From the NCBI GenBank assembly GCA_020284085.1, contig JACEVL010000101.1, forward strand, positions 500,543-564,542: a stretch of DNA of 64,000 bases, read 5' to 3'. The stretch comes from Aporrectodea caliginosa. Its lineage: Eukaryota; Annelida; Clitellata; Crassiclitellata; Lumbricidae. Shown here piece after piece: positions 9,524 to 18,821 of the stretch. How positions within the stretch are numbered: position 1 is the stretch's first letter; each line of letters begins with the position of its first letter. The position numbers and the translations under genes are program-made. The notes under the pieces were generated by a model. That model saw nothing but the letters and a program-made list of their open reading frames with translations. It had not been told where the DNA came from and made no database searches.

Positions 9524-9817
9524 AGCTTGTTTGGGTGGACACCGAGAAGGGCCTTAATGGCCTCGGAGAGTGGCCTGCTAAACGGACTTTCAGCAAGTCC
9601 TTCACTCACAATTGCTAAGGAGGTGTTGCGGCTATCAGTCCGTCACCACTTCCAATACTCATTAACCGATTAGTTATATTTGTAATTTACTAACATCAGA
9701 TTCTCATTATATGTGTAATATGACAACATATTTACAAAATCAACTAAAGAAAAGTGTTTCTACTTTTGCTAACCGTACATAGTTGTAGTATTGAAAATGT
9801 TTTATTATTATTCCAAT

Positions 9818-9860
9818 GTTTAAAGTCTTCTTTTGACATTAAAAGCCGTTGACGACAATT
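9818..9860 (-). repeat. RNA-B hairpin copy
   Basis: In reverse GTTTAAAGTCTTCTTTTGAC then ATTAAAAGCCGTTGACGAC. The loop region is intact while the outer stem is decayed. Paralogue of 22203-22255. Confidence 0.6.
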
Positions 9861-9876
9861 CACAATAGGATCCAGA

Positions 9877-9955
9877 GTTTAATGCCATCTCATGGCATCA
9901 AATGTCGTTAACGTAGGCAGAAATTACATGGTACCAATCGTATGGCATAATCTCG
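9877..9955 (-). ncRNA. RNA-B, full length, syntenic module 1
   Basis: Minus strand: ATTATGCCATACGATTGG at the 5' end, AATTTCTGCC, hairpin with loop CATTTGATGCC, then GGCATTAAAC. The decayed promoter at 9981 would place the start within about 5 nt of the conserved 5' end. Paralogue at 22435. Confidence 0.5.
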
Positions 9956-9980
9956 AAATTTATGTTTGTTATCCTTTCGT

Positions 9981-10012
9981 ATATGAATTTTAATGCGTTT
10001 TCAGGACCCTGG
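9981..10012 (-). promoter_or_regulatory. Degenerate PSE/TATA
   Basis: Minus strand: GGTCCTGAAAACGC, then ATATACG. Phase is about 22-23. The paralogous position is 22546-22590. Recognised mainly from synteny. Confidence 0.35.
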
Positions 10013-10043
10013 TCAAAAATTATAGATTTGTTACCACCGAGAT

Positions 10044-10083
10044 CTTTATTGCGTAATCTGTAATGGTTTAAAAGGTGTCTAAC
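10044..10083 (-). promoter_or_regulatory. PSE with weak TATA
   Basis: Minus strand: GTTAGACACCTTTTAAACC (10065-10083); at the TATA position is AATAAAG. The upstream flank (10084-10190) is shared with P at 17646 and 22706. Confidence 0.5.
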
Positions 10084-10202
10084 AACAGCATTACAATATT
10101 CATTGCTTACAGACTTCCTATGGCTCCTATGACCTCTAACCTCGATCTTACGCACCAAACTATCGCATCTTATTCTCTGATAATTAGGAAGTTTCTTTTT
10201 AA

Positions 10203-10240
10203 GGACGCTGTGTCGTAAACAACGTTGATTAGCATAATAC
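10203..10240 (-). repeat. RNA-A hairpin fragment
   Basis: In reverse GGACGCTGTGTCGTAAACAA; paralogue at 22862. Confidence 0.5.
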
Positions 10241-10268
10241 AAAATGTTATACAGGACGTATGTGTACG

Positions 10269-10325
10269 TATTACAACGTTTGACGACGTTTTATATCAAC
10301 AAAGGACATTTCTACCGAACTACAA
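10269..10325 (-). repeat. RNA-B copy, interrupted by RNA-A
   Basis: In reverse GTTTGACGACGTTTTATATC and AACAAAGGACATTTCTACCG. Alignment with 23016-23080 shows the RNA-A at 10341 sits between this RNA and its promoter at 10442. Confidence 0.55.
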
Positions 10326-10340
10326 TTTTACACTGCTCAC

Positions 10341-10436
10341 TGGTTGGTTAGTTGCTGCTTAACAACACCGTGTGATAACAAAGAGGAGTGGCATCGCCCT
10401 CCTTCTTTTTTTAGACTTGGGACTGGCACAACAGTA
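10341..10436 (-). ncRNA. RNA-A copy with GGTTGGTTAGTTGCTG 3' flank
   Basis: Minus strand: CCAGTCCCAAGTC head, long A run in place of AAAGGAGG, hairpin, GTTAAGCAGCAACTAACC tail. It appears inserted into the RNA-B/promoter interval seen intact at 23016-23131. A clear TSD is not visible. Confidence 0.55.
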
Positions 10437-10441
10437 TAACG

Positions 10442-10483
10442 AATATGTAGTTGCGGATGAATGCATTTTAAAGTTGTCTCTGT
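10442..10483 (-). promoter_or_regulatory. Degenerate PSE/TATA
   Basis: Minus strand: CAGAGACAACTTTAAAA (10467-10483), then TACATAT starting at 10449. Phase is 25. Paralogue of P at 23092. Confidence 0.5.
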
Positions 10484-10573
10484 AGACTCGAACTAAAAAC
10501 TGTTACTTTTATGTTAAACTTCATTTAATTTTATTTATTACACATAAAGTTGTAACTATTTAGAATATTTATT

Positions 10574-10620
10574 GTTTTACGATATCTTGTGTCCCTCCGG
10601 ACCGTTCTCGCGCATCATAC
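10574..10620 (-). ncRNA. RNA-D unit served by P at 10674
   Basis: In reverse GTTTTACGATATCTTGTGTC then CCTCCGGACCGTTCTCGCG. About 80 nt from predicted start to 3' motif. Paralogue at 23229 with the same promoter spacing. Confidence 0.45.
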
Positions 10621-10673
10621 CAACATCATCATATCCAAGCTTAAACATGCTAAAAATTGAACGCATTTTCGTG

Positions 10674-10713
10674 TTTATATAATTTTGGATGCAATCAGTT
10701 TAAAGGTGTGTAA
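10674..10713 (-). promoter_or_regulatory. PSE/TATA promoter
   Basis: Minus strand: TTACACACCTTTAAAC (10698-10713), then TATATAA starting at 10681. Phase is 25. Confidence 0.68.
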
Positions 10714-10879
10714 TAATTATTAGTTAAACTACAGAGTGTTACCTTCATTGTAACTAGCTCTGTGACAAGAAATATAATAGTTGCAGCCTTACCGATATCT
10801 AAGACATTTCGTGGCAACTACGGACATTGCCCTGGGCCTTACCTTCCTATGGAAATACAATATGTTTGAATAAGATGAC

Positions 10880-11190
10880 CGCTTCATAAAGTATGGCGTA
10901 GACTCGCTGAAGCAAGTTTAGTCCACAATGCTGACTCGTATGCTACTAAAAAATCAGCAGTGGCGTGTTTGCTCATCTAATAGTTGATTTGAATTCCATC
11001 AGTTTAAAGATGACAGTTAAGGAGGAACCTGACAACTCCGCCACTACATGCAGTTCCAAAAAGAATTATACCGCCGTGTTTCGAAGACGACCAAGACAAA
11101 ACCAGGGCCTTACTATCGATGACTTCCGGCCCTCACTACACAATGACAAGAACTGTGGAAGCTGACTTACATGTACGTTCACTCAACTTT
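10880..11190. repeat. Dispersed segment (GCTTCAT...GAAGCTGAC)
   Basis: GCTTCATAAAGTATGGCGTA, CAGCAGTGGCGTGTTTGC and GACAAGAACTGTGGAAGC recur in order at 3970-4290; the first two recur at 23508 (split by the hAT at 23537) and 24270. It is part of the larger syntenic module. No function is inferred. Confidence 0.65.
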
Positions 11191-11536
11191 CGGCTGCTCA
11201 CGGTCTGGAGACGCGCTCAGAATATTTGAGTATCATCTGATTCAACGTAATAATACAGAATCTAATGTAAAATTTATGTTGCGCTACTTCATAATTATTA
11301 CAAGCATCTTTTAGTCTCTAAATAACATGGGTAAAATATATATGAAAAACTGAGTTACGAAATGAAGAATAAAACAGAACAGGAATATGGAGTGAATGAC
11401 GAAACACGTGGAGGATCGTTTGAAATGCAATATTATGTAGAGTTGAAAGCGAAGAAATAAGAAGGAACCGCAATTTTAGAGTTCTTCTCAGTAGTCGTGT
11501 CAGTCCGATGGCCATTACACAGCAGTAGTTTCTAGT

Positions 11537-11556
11537 GTTTAACGACATCTCCAGAA
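11537..11556 (-). repeat. RNA-B 3' end fragment
   Basis: GTTTAACGACATCTCCAG only; the rest of the unit is absent. Confidence 0.4.
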
Positions 11557-11847
11557 ACTGGTCAAATTGTCTCGGAATAAAGAAATGGCTAATATATTTT
11601 TAAAAGTAATAACAAAACACTTATTATGCTAGCATTTGAAGGGCAATAGAGTCATAGAATTGGCTAAACATGCATCTATATCAATTTAATACACATCTTA
11701 GGAATTTAGGTGATCGAAATCCAAAATAGAAATAGTTAATAAATTTGTCACCGGTCCTCCTGCATTGGGAAAGTTCCTGCCGGTCCGTGACACTGAAAAG
11801 TTTGAGAAGCGCTGCTATAGAGTATAATAGGCAGAAGCGGAGTTAAG

Positions 11848-11931
11848 TGGATCCATATTCTAACGACCTCCAATGGCAACAAAGGCGACAGAATTTATTT
11901 TGGACAGTTCTCACCGTTCGTATTGCATAAT
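11848..11931 (-). repeat. RNA-B, full length, abutting RNA-A 5' end
   Basis: In reverse TGGATCCATATTCTAACGAC, GCGACAGAATTTATTTTGG and GTTCTCACCGTTCGTATTGC. Directly to its left (11817-11847) is the 5' end of an RNA-A (AAGCGGAGTTAAG). This shows the B-then-A order in the transcribed direction. Confidence 0.65.
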
Positions 11932-11959
11932 AATTCGCATTTGAACTAACCCTCATTTG

Positions 11960-12043
11960 GTTGGTTAGTTAATGTTTAACGACACCGTGTCATAACAAAG
12001 ATGACTTGCGTCGCTCTCCTCCTTTATGCAGACTTGGGACTGG
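11960..12043 (-). repeat. RNA-A copy truncated by LINE
   Basis: GGTTGGTTAGTTAATGTTTAAC (tail in reverse) through GACTTGGGACTGG. The LINE fragment starting at 12044 separates it from the promoter at 12702. Confidence 0.7.
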
Positions 12044-12640
12044 TCGCCCATGGCCTACGTGGTCTAAATCTGTATGACGTTGTGCGAGCCACTACCTTCG
12101 CACGAATGCTGTATGCCTCACCCACCTGTAGGGGTTTCGTGGGACAGCGTGACAAAGACAGGTTTGAAGTTTTGATGCGTCGCTTGACCCGCTATCACTA
12201 TCTTCCTGGAGATTCCCCGTCTTTTGAGCAGCTATGCATAAAGGCTGATTCCCGACTTTTTTCATCGATCCTATGGGATAATGGGCATGTTTTACGTGAT
12301 GCTTCCCCCAATAAAAACTTCTAAGTATTCCCTCCGCCCTCTGGCTCATTCCTCCCGCAGATAATTTGATGCGTAAAATTTTCATCTCTAGGATGATACA
12401 TAAGGTCTGATCAAGATTGGCTGACTTTCTTAGATATATGCGGGACTATAATGATTGTGCACCAAGGTGCGATTGGCAGTTGGTTTATTAAGGATATTGT
12501 CACTAACTTACTTGATGCGAAAAACGTTTATTGTCAGGATACTTTATACTTTTTAACTGTGTTTATGAGATGTCTGTACACCAAAGTGCGATTAGCAATT
12601 TGTTAATAAAGAATATATTTACTTACTACCATTATAATTA
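12044..12640 (+). pseudogene. LINE ORF2 C-terminal fragment and 3' tail
   Basis: 12044-12324 encodes LRGLNLYDVVRATTFARMLY...GDSPSFEQLCIKADSRLF. This is clearly homologous to the C-terminal part of the LINE at 34160 (LSGDSLFDVVRATT...SSPSFETLCSNADTRLF). After a break come two successive 3'-tail motifs, CACCAAGGTGCGATTGGCAG and ACACCAAAGTGCGATTAGC, the second followed by TTTACTTACTA. Confidence 0.8.
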
Positions 12641-12701
12641 AGGACCTTTTGTTTTAGAATACCAGCATCTATTGACTAATGCGTTTCATCGACTGCTTCT
12701 A

Positions 12702-12738
12702 CTTATAGGGCGATTGCAAACCTTAAAAGAGGTGTGGA
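12702..12738 (-). promoter_or_regulatory. PSE/TATA promoter, variant PSE
   Basis: Minus strand: TCCACACCTCTTTTAAG (12722-12738), then TATAAG starting at 12707. Phase is 25. Its former RNA (RNA-A at 11960) is cut off by the LINE. Confidence 0.6.
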
Positions 12739-12759
12739 AGTGACTGCGTTTCTTCTACT

Positions 12760-13045
12760 CGTGTCATACCTGCGTCTCTCTCGATCTGTTTGACTACTAC
12801 TCATTTCTACTGATTGTTATTTTCTATTAAGAAATTGTTCTCAATTAATTATTTTTTATGTTTTGTCTGGATTTGTGTTTGTCGGATAACACTGAAGACT
12901 CCGTACTTGCTTATTTCATGCTACTTTGAAGAGTCTCTCTCTCTTGAAAAGGCGCTATGCAAATCCGTAATTACAGTTACGAATAATTCATTACTACATA
13001 CTTTACCTTACTTGCTAATATCACCTTTATCTGCCTGGGTTAGGT
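12760..13045. repeat. U repeat copy
   Basis: ACCTGCGTCTCTCTCGATC through GAAAAGGCGCTATGCAAATC and ATTCATTACTACATAC. Lies immediately upstream of the variant promoter at 12702. Confidence 0.65.
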
Positions 13046-13057
13046 AAGGTAGTCACT

Positions 13058-13183
13058 GTTTAACGATGCTGTATCGTAACAACAAATTATAAGCGTTCCC
13101 TATTCCTTCATCCAGCCTTCAGAAATTGTTTCTGAACAGTTCTAACCGTTCGTTTGACAGAAATGTTTTAAAGGTGCTCAAGT
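13058..13183 (-). repeat. RNA-A/RNA-B remnants and a PSE without TATA
   Basis: In reverse GTTTAACGATGCTGTATCG (RNA-A), then AGAAATTGTTTCTGAACAG and TCTAACCGTTCG (RNA-B middle), then TTTTAAAGGTGCTCAAG (PSE, 13164-13180). No TATA is found at phase 25. Confidence 0.5.
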
Positions 13184-13237
13184 TACGTCGATTTTTGCTA
13201 GCATTAGTCAAATTATAAACTCTTCTTTCCGCGTTCT

Positions 13238-13279
13238 CTTTAGACACCTTTAAAACGCAGTCACCCGATGCGATATGTG
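13238..13279 (+). promoter_or_regulatory. PSE with weak TATA
   Basis: CTTTAGACACCTTTAAAAC (13238-13255), CCT at 13247; GATATGTG at 13272. Phase is 25. The GTTCTC upstream of the box is shared with P at 60735 and 62257. Confidence 0.6.
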
Positions 13280-13308
13280 CAAGGGACACGATTAAGGCCA
13301 AAAAATGA

Positions 13309-13378
13309 GAGCTGTAATATGCCAAAAATAATCTTTGTCGGCGGCAACGGCCTATGTTGTCATAAGCTGCCGTTAAAC
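13309..13378 (+). ncRNA. RNA-C gene-like copy with upstream promoter
   Basis: GAGCTGTAATATGCC, then AATAATCTTTGTC (Sm-like), outer stem GGCGGC/GCTGCC, inner GGC/GTC, loop CTATGTT, ending GTTAAAC at 13372-13378. The promoter at 13238 would place the start about 10 nt before GAGCTG. One of the most complete P plus RNA pairs on the plus strand. Confidence 0.55.
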
Positions 13379-13387
13379 TGTGGATTT

Positions 13388-13452
13388 ATATGCCAAAAAC
13401 TAATCTTTGTCATAGGCAACGGCCTACGTTGATAACTGCCGTTAAACTCTGG
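13388..13452 (+). repeat. RNA-C tandem copy, decayed stem
   Basis: ATATGCCAAAAACTAATCTTT and GCAACGGCCTACGTTG, ending GTTAAACTCTGG. It directly follows the previous copy. The stem no longer pairs fully. Confidence 0.6.
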
Positions 13453-13487
13453 ATTCCATCTGCCGAACTTTAACGGTGGTCGTTGTC

Positions 13488-13912
13488 CATCAGATGTAAC
13501 TTGCGTTTAAATGCTGCGCAGTTTTAGTAATCTATTTTTAGCTCAACCGATCACGCGTCGTGATTCTCAGTGTTTATCACGTTTTAACGATAAATAGGCA
13601 AAAATTCTTTTCATCAATCCAGTTTCAAATTACGCCAAGATATCTTTTAATCAATCCAACTTCTATTGACACAAAGAATCTGTTTTCATCAATCCAACTT
13701 CTTTTTACGCAAAGAATTATTTTATCAATCTAACTTCCATTAAAGGCTATAATAGAAACTGTAGACGACGTGAAAGCGGGGACTTAACACACTAGCGATT
13801 GTATTAAATCTTTTCGTCGTTGTTGGCGCTTTCAAGACGCGTGATTGGTTGAGCTAAAAATAGATAACTAAAACTGCGAACCATCTAGACGCAAGAATCA
13901 GATGTAGTTAAA
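13488..13912. mobile_element. MITE with imperfect inverted ends
   Basis: Inverted arms of about 80 bp share TTTTAGTAATCTATTTTTAG, GCTCAACC and ATCACGCGTC at 13520-13560 and 13838-13880. The centre (13598-13745) has four tandem repeats of about 36 bp based on ATCAATCCAACTTCTATTGA. Superfamily not determined. Confidence 0.65.
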
Positions 13913-13944
13913 ATCTGGATCCTATCCTAGGTGGGTCCAGCAGC

Positions 13945-14090
13945 GCTTCTGAATAGTTATAGCGGGGAGGTGCTATATAAATGCTCTTAATGAGGTAATG
14001 AATGAATGAATGAATGAAGGAATAAATAAATGAATGAATGGCATCTATGAATGAATTGAATGAATGAATGAATGAATGAATGAATACAAC
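13945..14090 (+). repeat. L2-like retrotransposon 3' end with (ATGA)n tail
   Basis: AGCGCTTCTGAATAG and GAGGTGCTATATAAATGCTC precede ATGAATGAATGA. Same 3' end as the LINE at 50816 in reverse. Confidence 0.75.
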
Positions 14091-14222
14091 CCGTCTGACT
14101 TGACGCAGCGTTCGAAAATATGCTAATGATCCAACTTGGCTTTAGAGTATAGTTTAAAAATGTGAAGTTCACGACTAAAAGTATTCAACGTCCATTTGAT
14201 TTGAGATCGCGCTTCTGCCTTA

Positions 14223-14260
14223 TCTATATGCTGAATATCAAACATAAAAGAGGTGTGTAA
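14223..14260 (-). promoter_or_regulatory. PSE/TATA promoter, variant PSE
   Basis: Minus strand: TTACACACCTCTTTTATG (14243-14260), then TATAG starting at 14228. Phase is 25. Its natural RNA has been replaced by the retrotransposon 3' end at 13945. Confidence 0.5.
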
Positions 14261-14512
14261 TTGCTTTGAAGAGTTCTCATCGTTCGTAAGTTCCTACGAC
14301 CTGTCTATACTTGGATGGATGGATTCACTGACATCAGCAGACATTATTTTGACCTAATACAAATGTCAAACTGCCCATACGTAAGTGCCAATGTCTTTTA
14401 TGTAGAGTTGAAGCATCCATTTTGAAAGAATCCAAAATTATAGTCGTCTTACATTTATTTACATCATAATACGGCTACAGTTAACATTCACGTTTTGTAG
14501 TAAGTAGTTTAT

Positions 14513-14670
14513 GTTTAACGATGCCGTCTTCCTTTATGCAGGCTATTAATAATATTGTTGGCATCAACCGATAACAAGGCAGTGGTTGAGTAACAACTTG
14601 CCATGGAATGGATTCCAAATGTAGTTTAACGGCATCTTGTGCCCGGGCAGAAATTGGTCTCGATATTTCA
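14513..14670 (-). repeat. RNA-A (deleted) then RNA-B copies
   Basis: 14513-14545 in reverse is GTTTAACGATGCC joined to CCTTTATGCAGGC. An RNA-A 5' scrap (GCAGTGGTTGAGTAAC) is at 14579. At 14622 starts RNA-B: GTTTAACGGCATCTTGTGCC, GGGCAGAAATTGGTC. Order B then A on the minus strand. Confidence 0.55.
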
Positions 14671-14699
14671 TCTTCCGTCTTTGCCCCTAGCCATACAAC

Positions 14700-15290
14700 T
14701 CAGCTATAATTGGTACACTGACCGCTCGCGAATAGGCTGATGCCCTGCGCTGAGCTTTAGAGCACCGCTTTAGATATTTGGCTACCCTAAGGGACAGATC
14801 TTATTCCACGAAATAAAACACCGTTGAGGTGCCTAGAAAAGCAGTTTACAAAAGGTTGAAGACATCTTATGCATGCTGGCGTCTTTCAAAAATTAATCGT
14901 ATATCAGTTCGGTTTCTTGATAGCCGCTTATTCGTTCCAAGTCGTCATTGGTTTCTAGTTTCGTGGTGTCAGTAGAGACACACTCAGTCGTTATCCAGTA
15001 TTTAGCTTAGGTGTCGACGTCTCCTTGATCGCCTTAATATCAATTCAGTTTCTTCCCATTGAAAAGTAAAGTAGTATACATGTAACTTGTCGTTAACGGT
15101 TCTTTTTGACCATTAACGTCTCTTTTTCAGTGGCCATTAGGACTCTCTTCAGTGACCATTAAGGCTTTTATCGGTGGCCATGCAAGATCAGATGCTCATC
15201 TTTTTGCGGCCCTCAGCAGCCTCAGCAGCTAGTTTTTATTCATTTTTGTAACCGTAAAGGCTCACTCTGAATTATATATGAACAAGAAAT
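14700..15290. other. Unassigned; short tandem phrases
   Basis: At 15100-15182 the phrase CAGTGGCCATTAGGACTC and variants repeat about four times at 20-30 bp spacing. Nothing else recognised. Confidence 0.4.
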
Positions 15291-15301
15291 ATTAAAAAAA
15301 A

Positions 15302-15334
15302 CCTTTATACAGGCTTGGGACTATCACTGTTAGA
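15302..15334 (-). repeat. RNA-A 5' part ending in T8
   Basis: Minus strand: CAGTGATAGTCCCAAGCC then TGTATAAAGGTTTTTTTT. RNA-A is cut right after the purine stretch and followed by eight Ts. This could be a Pol III-terminated truncated transcript that was retroposed, or chance. Confidence 0.4.
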
Positions 15335-15380
15335 TTGCATCAATTAAGAACAACACCGAAAAGTATATACAATGGCTGGT

Positions 15381-15420
15381 TATTATAACATTTAAATACA
15401 TGTTTTAGAGGTGTCTAAGA
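15381..15420 (-). promoter_or_regulatory. PSE/TATA promoter
   Basis: Minus strand: TCTTAGACACCTCTAAAA (15403-15420), then TATAATA starting at 15387. Phase is 24. It faces the truncated RNA-A at 15302-15334. Confidence 0.6.
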
Positions 15421-15463
15421 ATACATTAAGTAATTACAGCTAGCATAAGTTATAGCGTCCAGG

Positions 15464-15510
15464 ATTTAACAACATCTGTGGCTGTCAGGGCCGTTGTTGT
15501 CTACATTACC
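15464..15510 (-). repeat. RNA-D copy
   Basis: In reverse ATTTAACAACATCTGTGGC then TGTCAGGGCCGTTGTTG. Paralogue of 3571. Confidence 0.6.
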
Positions 15511-15970
15511 TTATAGTGAGGAAAGTAACGAAAAACACATTTGCCGTAGTGTACAGTTTGATAGCATTTATTTAACTGCGCCCTTATATCAACTATGACT
15601 AGTAACATGACATTGTTACTTAGGAACACGTGCATAATATACACCATTTCCAGTGTTTAGCAGCATCCTCTGGCCGCTGAAGATGCCCTCCTTGTTTCAC
15701 CAGGATTGGGACTGGCACGAACGAGAGACCACAAGGCATTTTAAAAAGGAAACTACATACCTAGATCTATCATCGGCATTAATTCACAGGATGTAAGGTG
15801 CGGTCAACGGCAATGGCCTCCATAAACCATTGGTAGATAATGTTACAAGAAATGATCTTTGCGTTGATTTTTCTGCGATAAATCGTCGTGTAACTCCTTC
15901 ACTGCTGCTTTATAAACGGATGATGCAAGTCCGAAGCATGGGAGACGGTAGACGTTTAGTAAAGCGCTCC

Positions 15971-16012
15971 CTTAAGACACCTTTTAAACATAGCAAATCG
16001 ATGCTATAATTT
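15971..16012 (+). promoter_or_regulatory. PSE/TATA promoter
   Basis: CTTAAGACACCTTTTAAAC (15971-15989), CCT at 15980, TATAAT at 16005. Phase is 25. The box is preceded by GCGCTCC, as at 59240 and 60729. An RNA-B hairpin remnant lies far downstream at 16279. Confidence 0.6.
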
Positions 16013-16278
16013 TAATCACGGGACAACGTTCGCCGTTTGGATGGAATCTTTGTAGGTCAGAAGTGCAGGTCATATAGGAATCATAGACAGAATAAGATGA
16101 ACTACTTATATATAACAAAAATAATTGAATATTAGAAAAATAAACTGAAAAAGCTCTGTTTCGTTAATACAAAACATTAGGAAGTGCAATATGGACGTGT
16201 CATTCGGACAAAATATGCGAAGTTTCTTGTAATCATTCAATTGTATTATCTTTCCTGCTTCAAATTGTTTCATAGCTC

Positions 16279-16310
16279 TGAGTCAACGGCCTTTGATGTC
16301 ATAAGTAACT
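16279..16310 (+). repeat. RNA-B hairpin fragment
   Basis: GAGTCAACGGCCTTTGATG and TCATAAG with no outer 3' stem; followed by CTATAACTA-rich tandem sequence (16317-16395). Confidence 0.5.
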
Positions 16311-16595
16311 AAGTAGTAACTAAAATTACTAAAAATAAAAATCCGTTAACTATAACTATAATAATAAAAATCGCCGTTAACTATAACTATAACTAAAATA
16401 AAAAGCATTATAACTGTCTCTAAAATAACATCTGTAAGGAAAATCACACTGCTAGAAGGTGTGCAGGTGCAGCAGAAATCTCATACCAACTAACGCTTGA
16501 TTCCAGTTCAGAATAGCTTAGCTTCACTATGATACTCATTTGTGCAGTTTGCATAGGCCATGAAACATTCTTTTTCACGAGGTTTAGCTATTAGC

Positions 16596-16820
16596 GGGAA
16601 TGCTCGATAGTATAGTGGTTAGCGTGCTGGACTGCATATCGAGATGTTGGAGGTTCAAATCCCAGCCAGTGCAGAAATTTGGTCCGAGATTTCTGCTGTA
16701 CCTGCACCTCGGCACCTCGTCTCATCTTTCCATTGTCGGTGGGAAGATGAGACGTCGAGGGAAGGGACTGGCCACCCCATCGTTGCCGAGACTAATAAAT
16801 TGTTTCACAAACACTTCGTT
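16596..16820 (+). mobile_element. tRNA-derived SINE-3
   Basis: TATAGTGGTTAGCGTGCTGG (A box) and GGAGGTTCAAATCCC (B box) form a tRNA-like head. The body GGTGGGAAGATGAGACGTCG matches the diverged copy at 5263. Not a true tRNA gene: the acceptor stem does not pair. Confidence 0.78.
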
Positions 16821-16868
16821 CCCATGGTCGCCTGAGGGATAGCTTAAGGGAGAGTAGTAGTAGTTTCA

Positions 16869-16970
16869 GTTTAACGCTACTGTCTGAAAACAAAGATCAT
16901 GAGCGTCGCCCTCCTCCTTCATCCAGGCTTGGGACTTGCACTAAGGCACGGACGTGCAGTGGCGGAGTTT
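16869..16970 (-). ncRNA. RNA-A, complete with canonical 5' end
   Basis: Minus strand: AACTCCGCCACTGCACG, CAAGTCCCAAGCCTGG, AAGGAGGAGGGCG, CGCT/AGCG outer stem, then GTTAAACTGAAACTACTACT. The 5' end equals the start of the TSD-flanked copies at 55090 and 59440. An RNA-B follows upstream at 17007 and a promoter at 17147, giving P-B-A. Confidence 0.6.
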
Positions 16971-17006
16971 CCTTAAGGGACTGCTATTCTTCTTCATCTG
17001 CCAACA

Positions 17007-17122
17007 GTTTAGCGCCATCTTTCGGCATCAGAAGTAGTCGGCATAACGAAAATATTCTTATACTTCTTTCGTCGCCAAAAATAGGGAATATATACATGTA
17101 GGACCCGATTCTCGTCTGTTAA
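17007..17122 (-). ncRNA. RNA-B unit served by P at 17147
   Basis: In reverse GTTTAGCGCCATCTTTCGGC, ATCAGAAGTAGTCGGC. Decayed hairpin, about 115 nt from the predicted start. First RNA in a P-B-A set. Confidence 0.5.
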
Positions 17123-17146
17123 CGCTAATCGTAACGTAATGTCAGG

Positions 17147-17189
17147 TTATATAACGTTGCTTGATAGCGTTTTAAAGGTGTCTAAAAAG
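17147..17189 (-). promoter_or_regulatory. PSE/TATA promoter, near consensus
   Basis: Minus strand: CTTTTTAGACACCTTTAAA (17171-17189), then TATATAA starting at 17153. Phase is 25. Confidence 0.72.
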
Positions 17190-17294
17190 ACCAATACGTT
17201 ATTCTGTGTTTATCGACATGAATGAATGAAGAAAAATTAATAGGTCATCGGCGAAAATCTGTACATAACTTATTGCAACAATGTCGACAGATAT

Positions 17295-17548
17295 CATTCG
17301 CGGTGGCATAGGGGTATGTCCGGTGCCTAAATGCAGACTGGAGGGTTGCGGGTTCGAATCCACCTCAAAGCCGCCGCGTAGGGACCCTGGGCAAGTCCTT
17401 CACTCGCAATTGCTCATGCGCTTCGGCGTGAAACTCCGATTCAGTGTCCGCGAACATGTAGTCGGGAGCGCCTCTGAATGGAAATCTGGAAGGGGCGCTA
17501 TAACAAGTGTTCCAAATACAATACAATACAATACAATACAATGCAATA
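17295..17548 (+). mobile_element. tRNA-derived SINE-1, full length
   Basis: GGGTTCGAATCCACC B box, GGGACCCTGGGCAAGTCC body, GGGGCGCTATAACAAGTG 3' end, (ATACA)n tail. Close to the copy at 3721, so recent. Confidence 0.88.
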
Positions 17549-17645
17549 CAAAATAAGATGTGAGAATTTGGAGTGTAAGACGGGCGTCAGAGATCCTTGC
17601 AGCCAGAAAACGCTCCTAAATATTGGACAATGTAATGCTCTCATT

Positions 17646-17682
17646 CGACATGTTTTAAACTGGTTTCAAAAAGCTATAAATA
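17646..17682 (+). promoter_or_regulatory. PSE/TATA promoter, diverged PSE
   Basis: CGACATGTTTTAAAC (17646-17660), TATAAATA at 17675. Phase is 25. The upstream flank with GTAATGCTCTCATT matches the flanks of P at 22706 and 50271. Confidence 0.5.
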
Positions 17683-17704
17683 CCTCAATAGCAACAACGT
17701 TATA

Positions 17705-17870
17705 TATGTTAAAAACGACTCGATTTTCTAGTTATGTTTCGGTGAAAACTCATCATATGTTGGGATAATAAACACAACGTTCGTACTGTTTTGTTAGACT
17801 CTTTGTGAGAACCGTTCAAACCAATTTCTGTCGACGTCAACAGTTTTGCTGCTATAAGAAGCCGTTAAAC
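17705..17870 (+). ncRNA. RNA-B unit served by P at 17646
   Basis: Ends TGAGAACCGTTCAAACC, AATTTCTGTCGACGTC (Sm-like plus stem), loop GTTTTGCTGC, AAGCCGTTAAAC (17864-17870), then TCTGGATCC. The 5' outer stem is consensus, the 3' half is mutated. About 165 nt from predicted start. Confidence 0.5.
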
Positions 17871-18296
17871 TCTGGATCCGTCCATCCGAGGAGCAACCTG
17901 CTCTAATTCCGTTTGTTCAAATATTTCTTTCAAATAAATCTCAACAGCAACAACATGTTGGCGTCATTTGCTACAGGGTATCCTTACTATAACCATTCTG
18001 TCATAAGCATCTGGCCTTAATTTCATTTCCCTCTAACGAGAATTCCTACATCTATACAACTATTAAAGTATAAAGTGTTAAAAGGTAGCTATAGGCCTAA
18101 GTCAGTAGTAACTGTAGTCTCTCACATATATTATTACCGAAAAAGCTGCACAAATATTACCTAGCCGTGGTACCCGTTCATCAGGTTGACGGCACTAGGT
18201 GTGAACAATTTTTAAAATCTCTTACCATTTGAAATATACAGCCTCCTCTAGATTCGTTACATCAGCTACCAAGCGATTCGACGGAACTTGCAAATA

Positions 18297-18338
18297 GTAT
18301 TATTTTGTCCGTAACAGGCGATTTAAAGGTGTCTAATT
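18297..18338 (-). promoter_or_regulatory. PSE with weak TATA
   Basis: Minus strand: AATTAGACACCTTTAAATC (18320-18338); AATAATA at the TATA position, phase 25. The PSE abuts the RNA-A fragment on the other strand. Confidence 0.45.
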
Positions 18339-18395
18339 CCTGGATAAATGAAAGGCGACACTAATCATCTTTTTGACATGACACAGCGTCCTCTC
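18338..18395 (+). repeat. RNA-A hairpin part abutting divergent PSE
   Basis: TCCTGGATAAATGAAAGGCG, ACTAATCATC, ATGACACAGCGTC. Mirror image of the junctions at 6666, 22020 and 63075. Confidence 0.6.
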
Positions 18396-18821
18396 TGTCT
18401 TAGTGAGCTGATTATTGACCTGATTATGGCTTGGTTTGGTTCGCCATAGTTTGACGCCTTGAGCATTAGATACCGATGCCATAGAATGTACTAGTTAATA
18501 ATTATACAATTATTGTTATATATATCGTTAACTCATTCAAAGTCATATAGTCTGTAGTCGTTATGACACAGCAACTAACCAACAAAATTCGAAATCGAAC
18601 GATATTAAACAATTCCAGAGATTTCAATTTCAAGTCCAGAGAAAACTAAATGTCCCGCAAAGTCTATCTTTGCCTATGATATGAGACGAAGACTATCACC
18701 AATACTAGTACTATTATACAACACTCTTATTGAGTTATTGCTATTATTATGATCATAGTCGCCATCATTATTAAGTAATTTAATGGAGGAGGCTAAAATG
18801 AAATTTGGAGCCGTTTGACGA

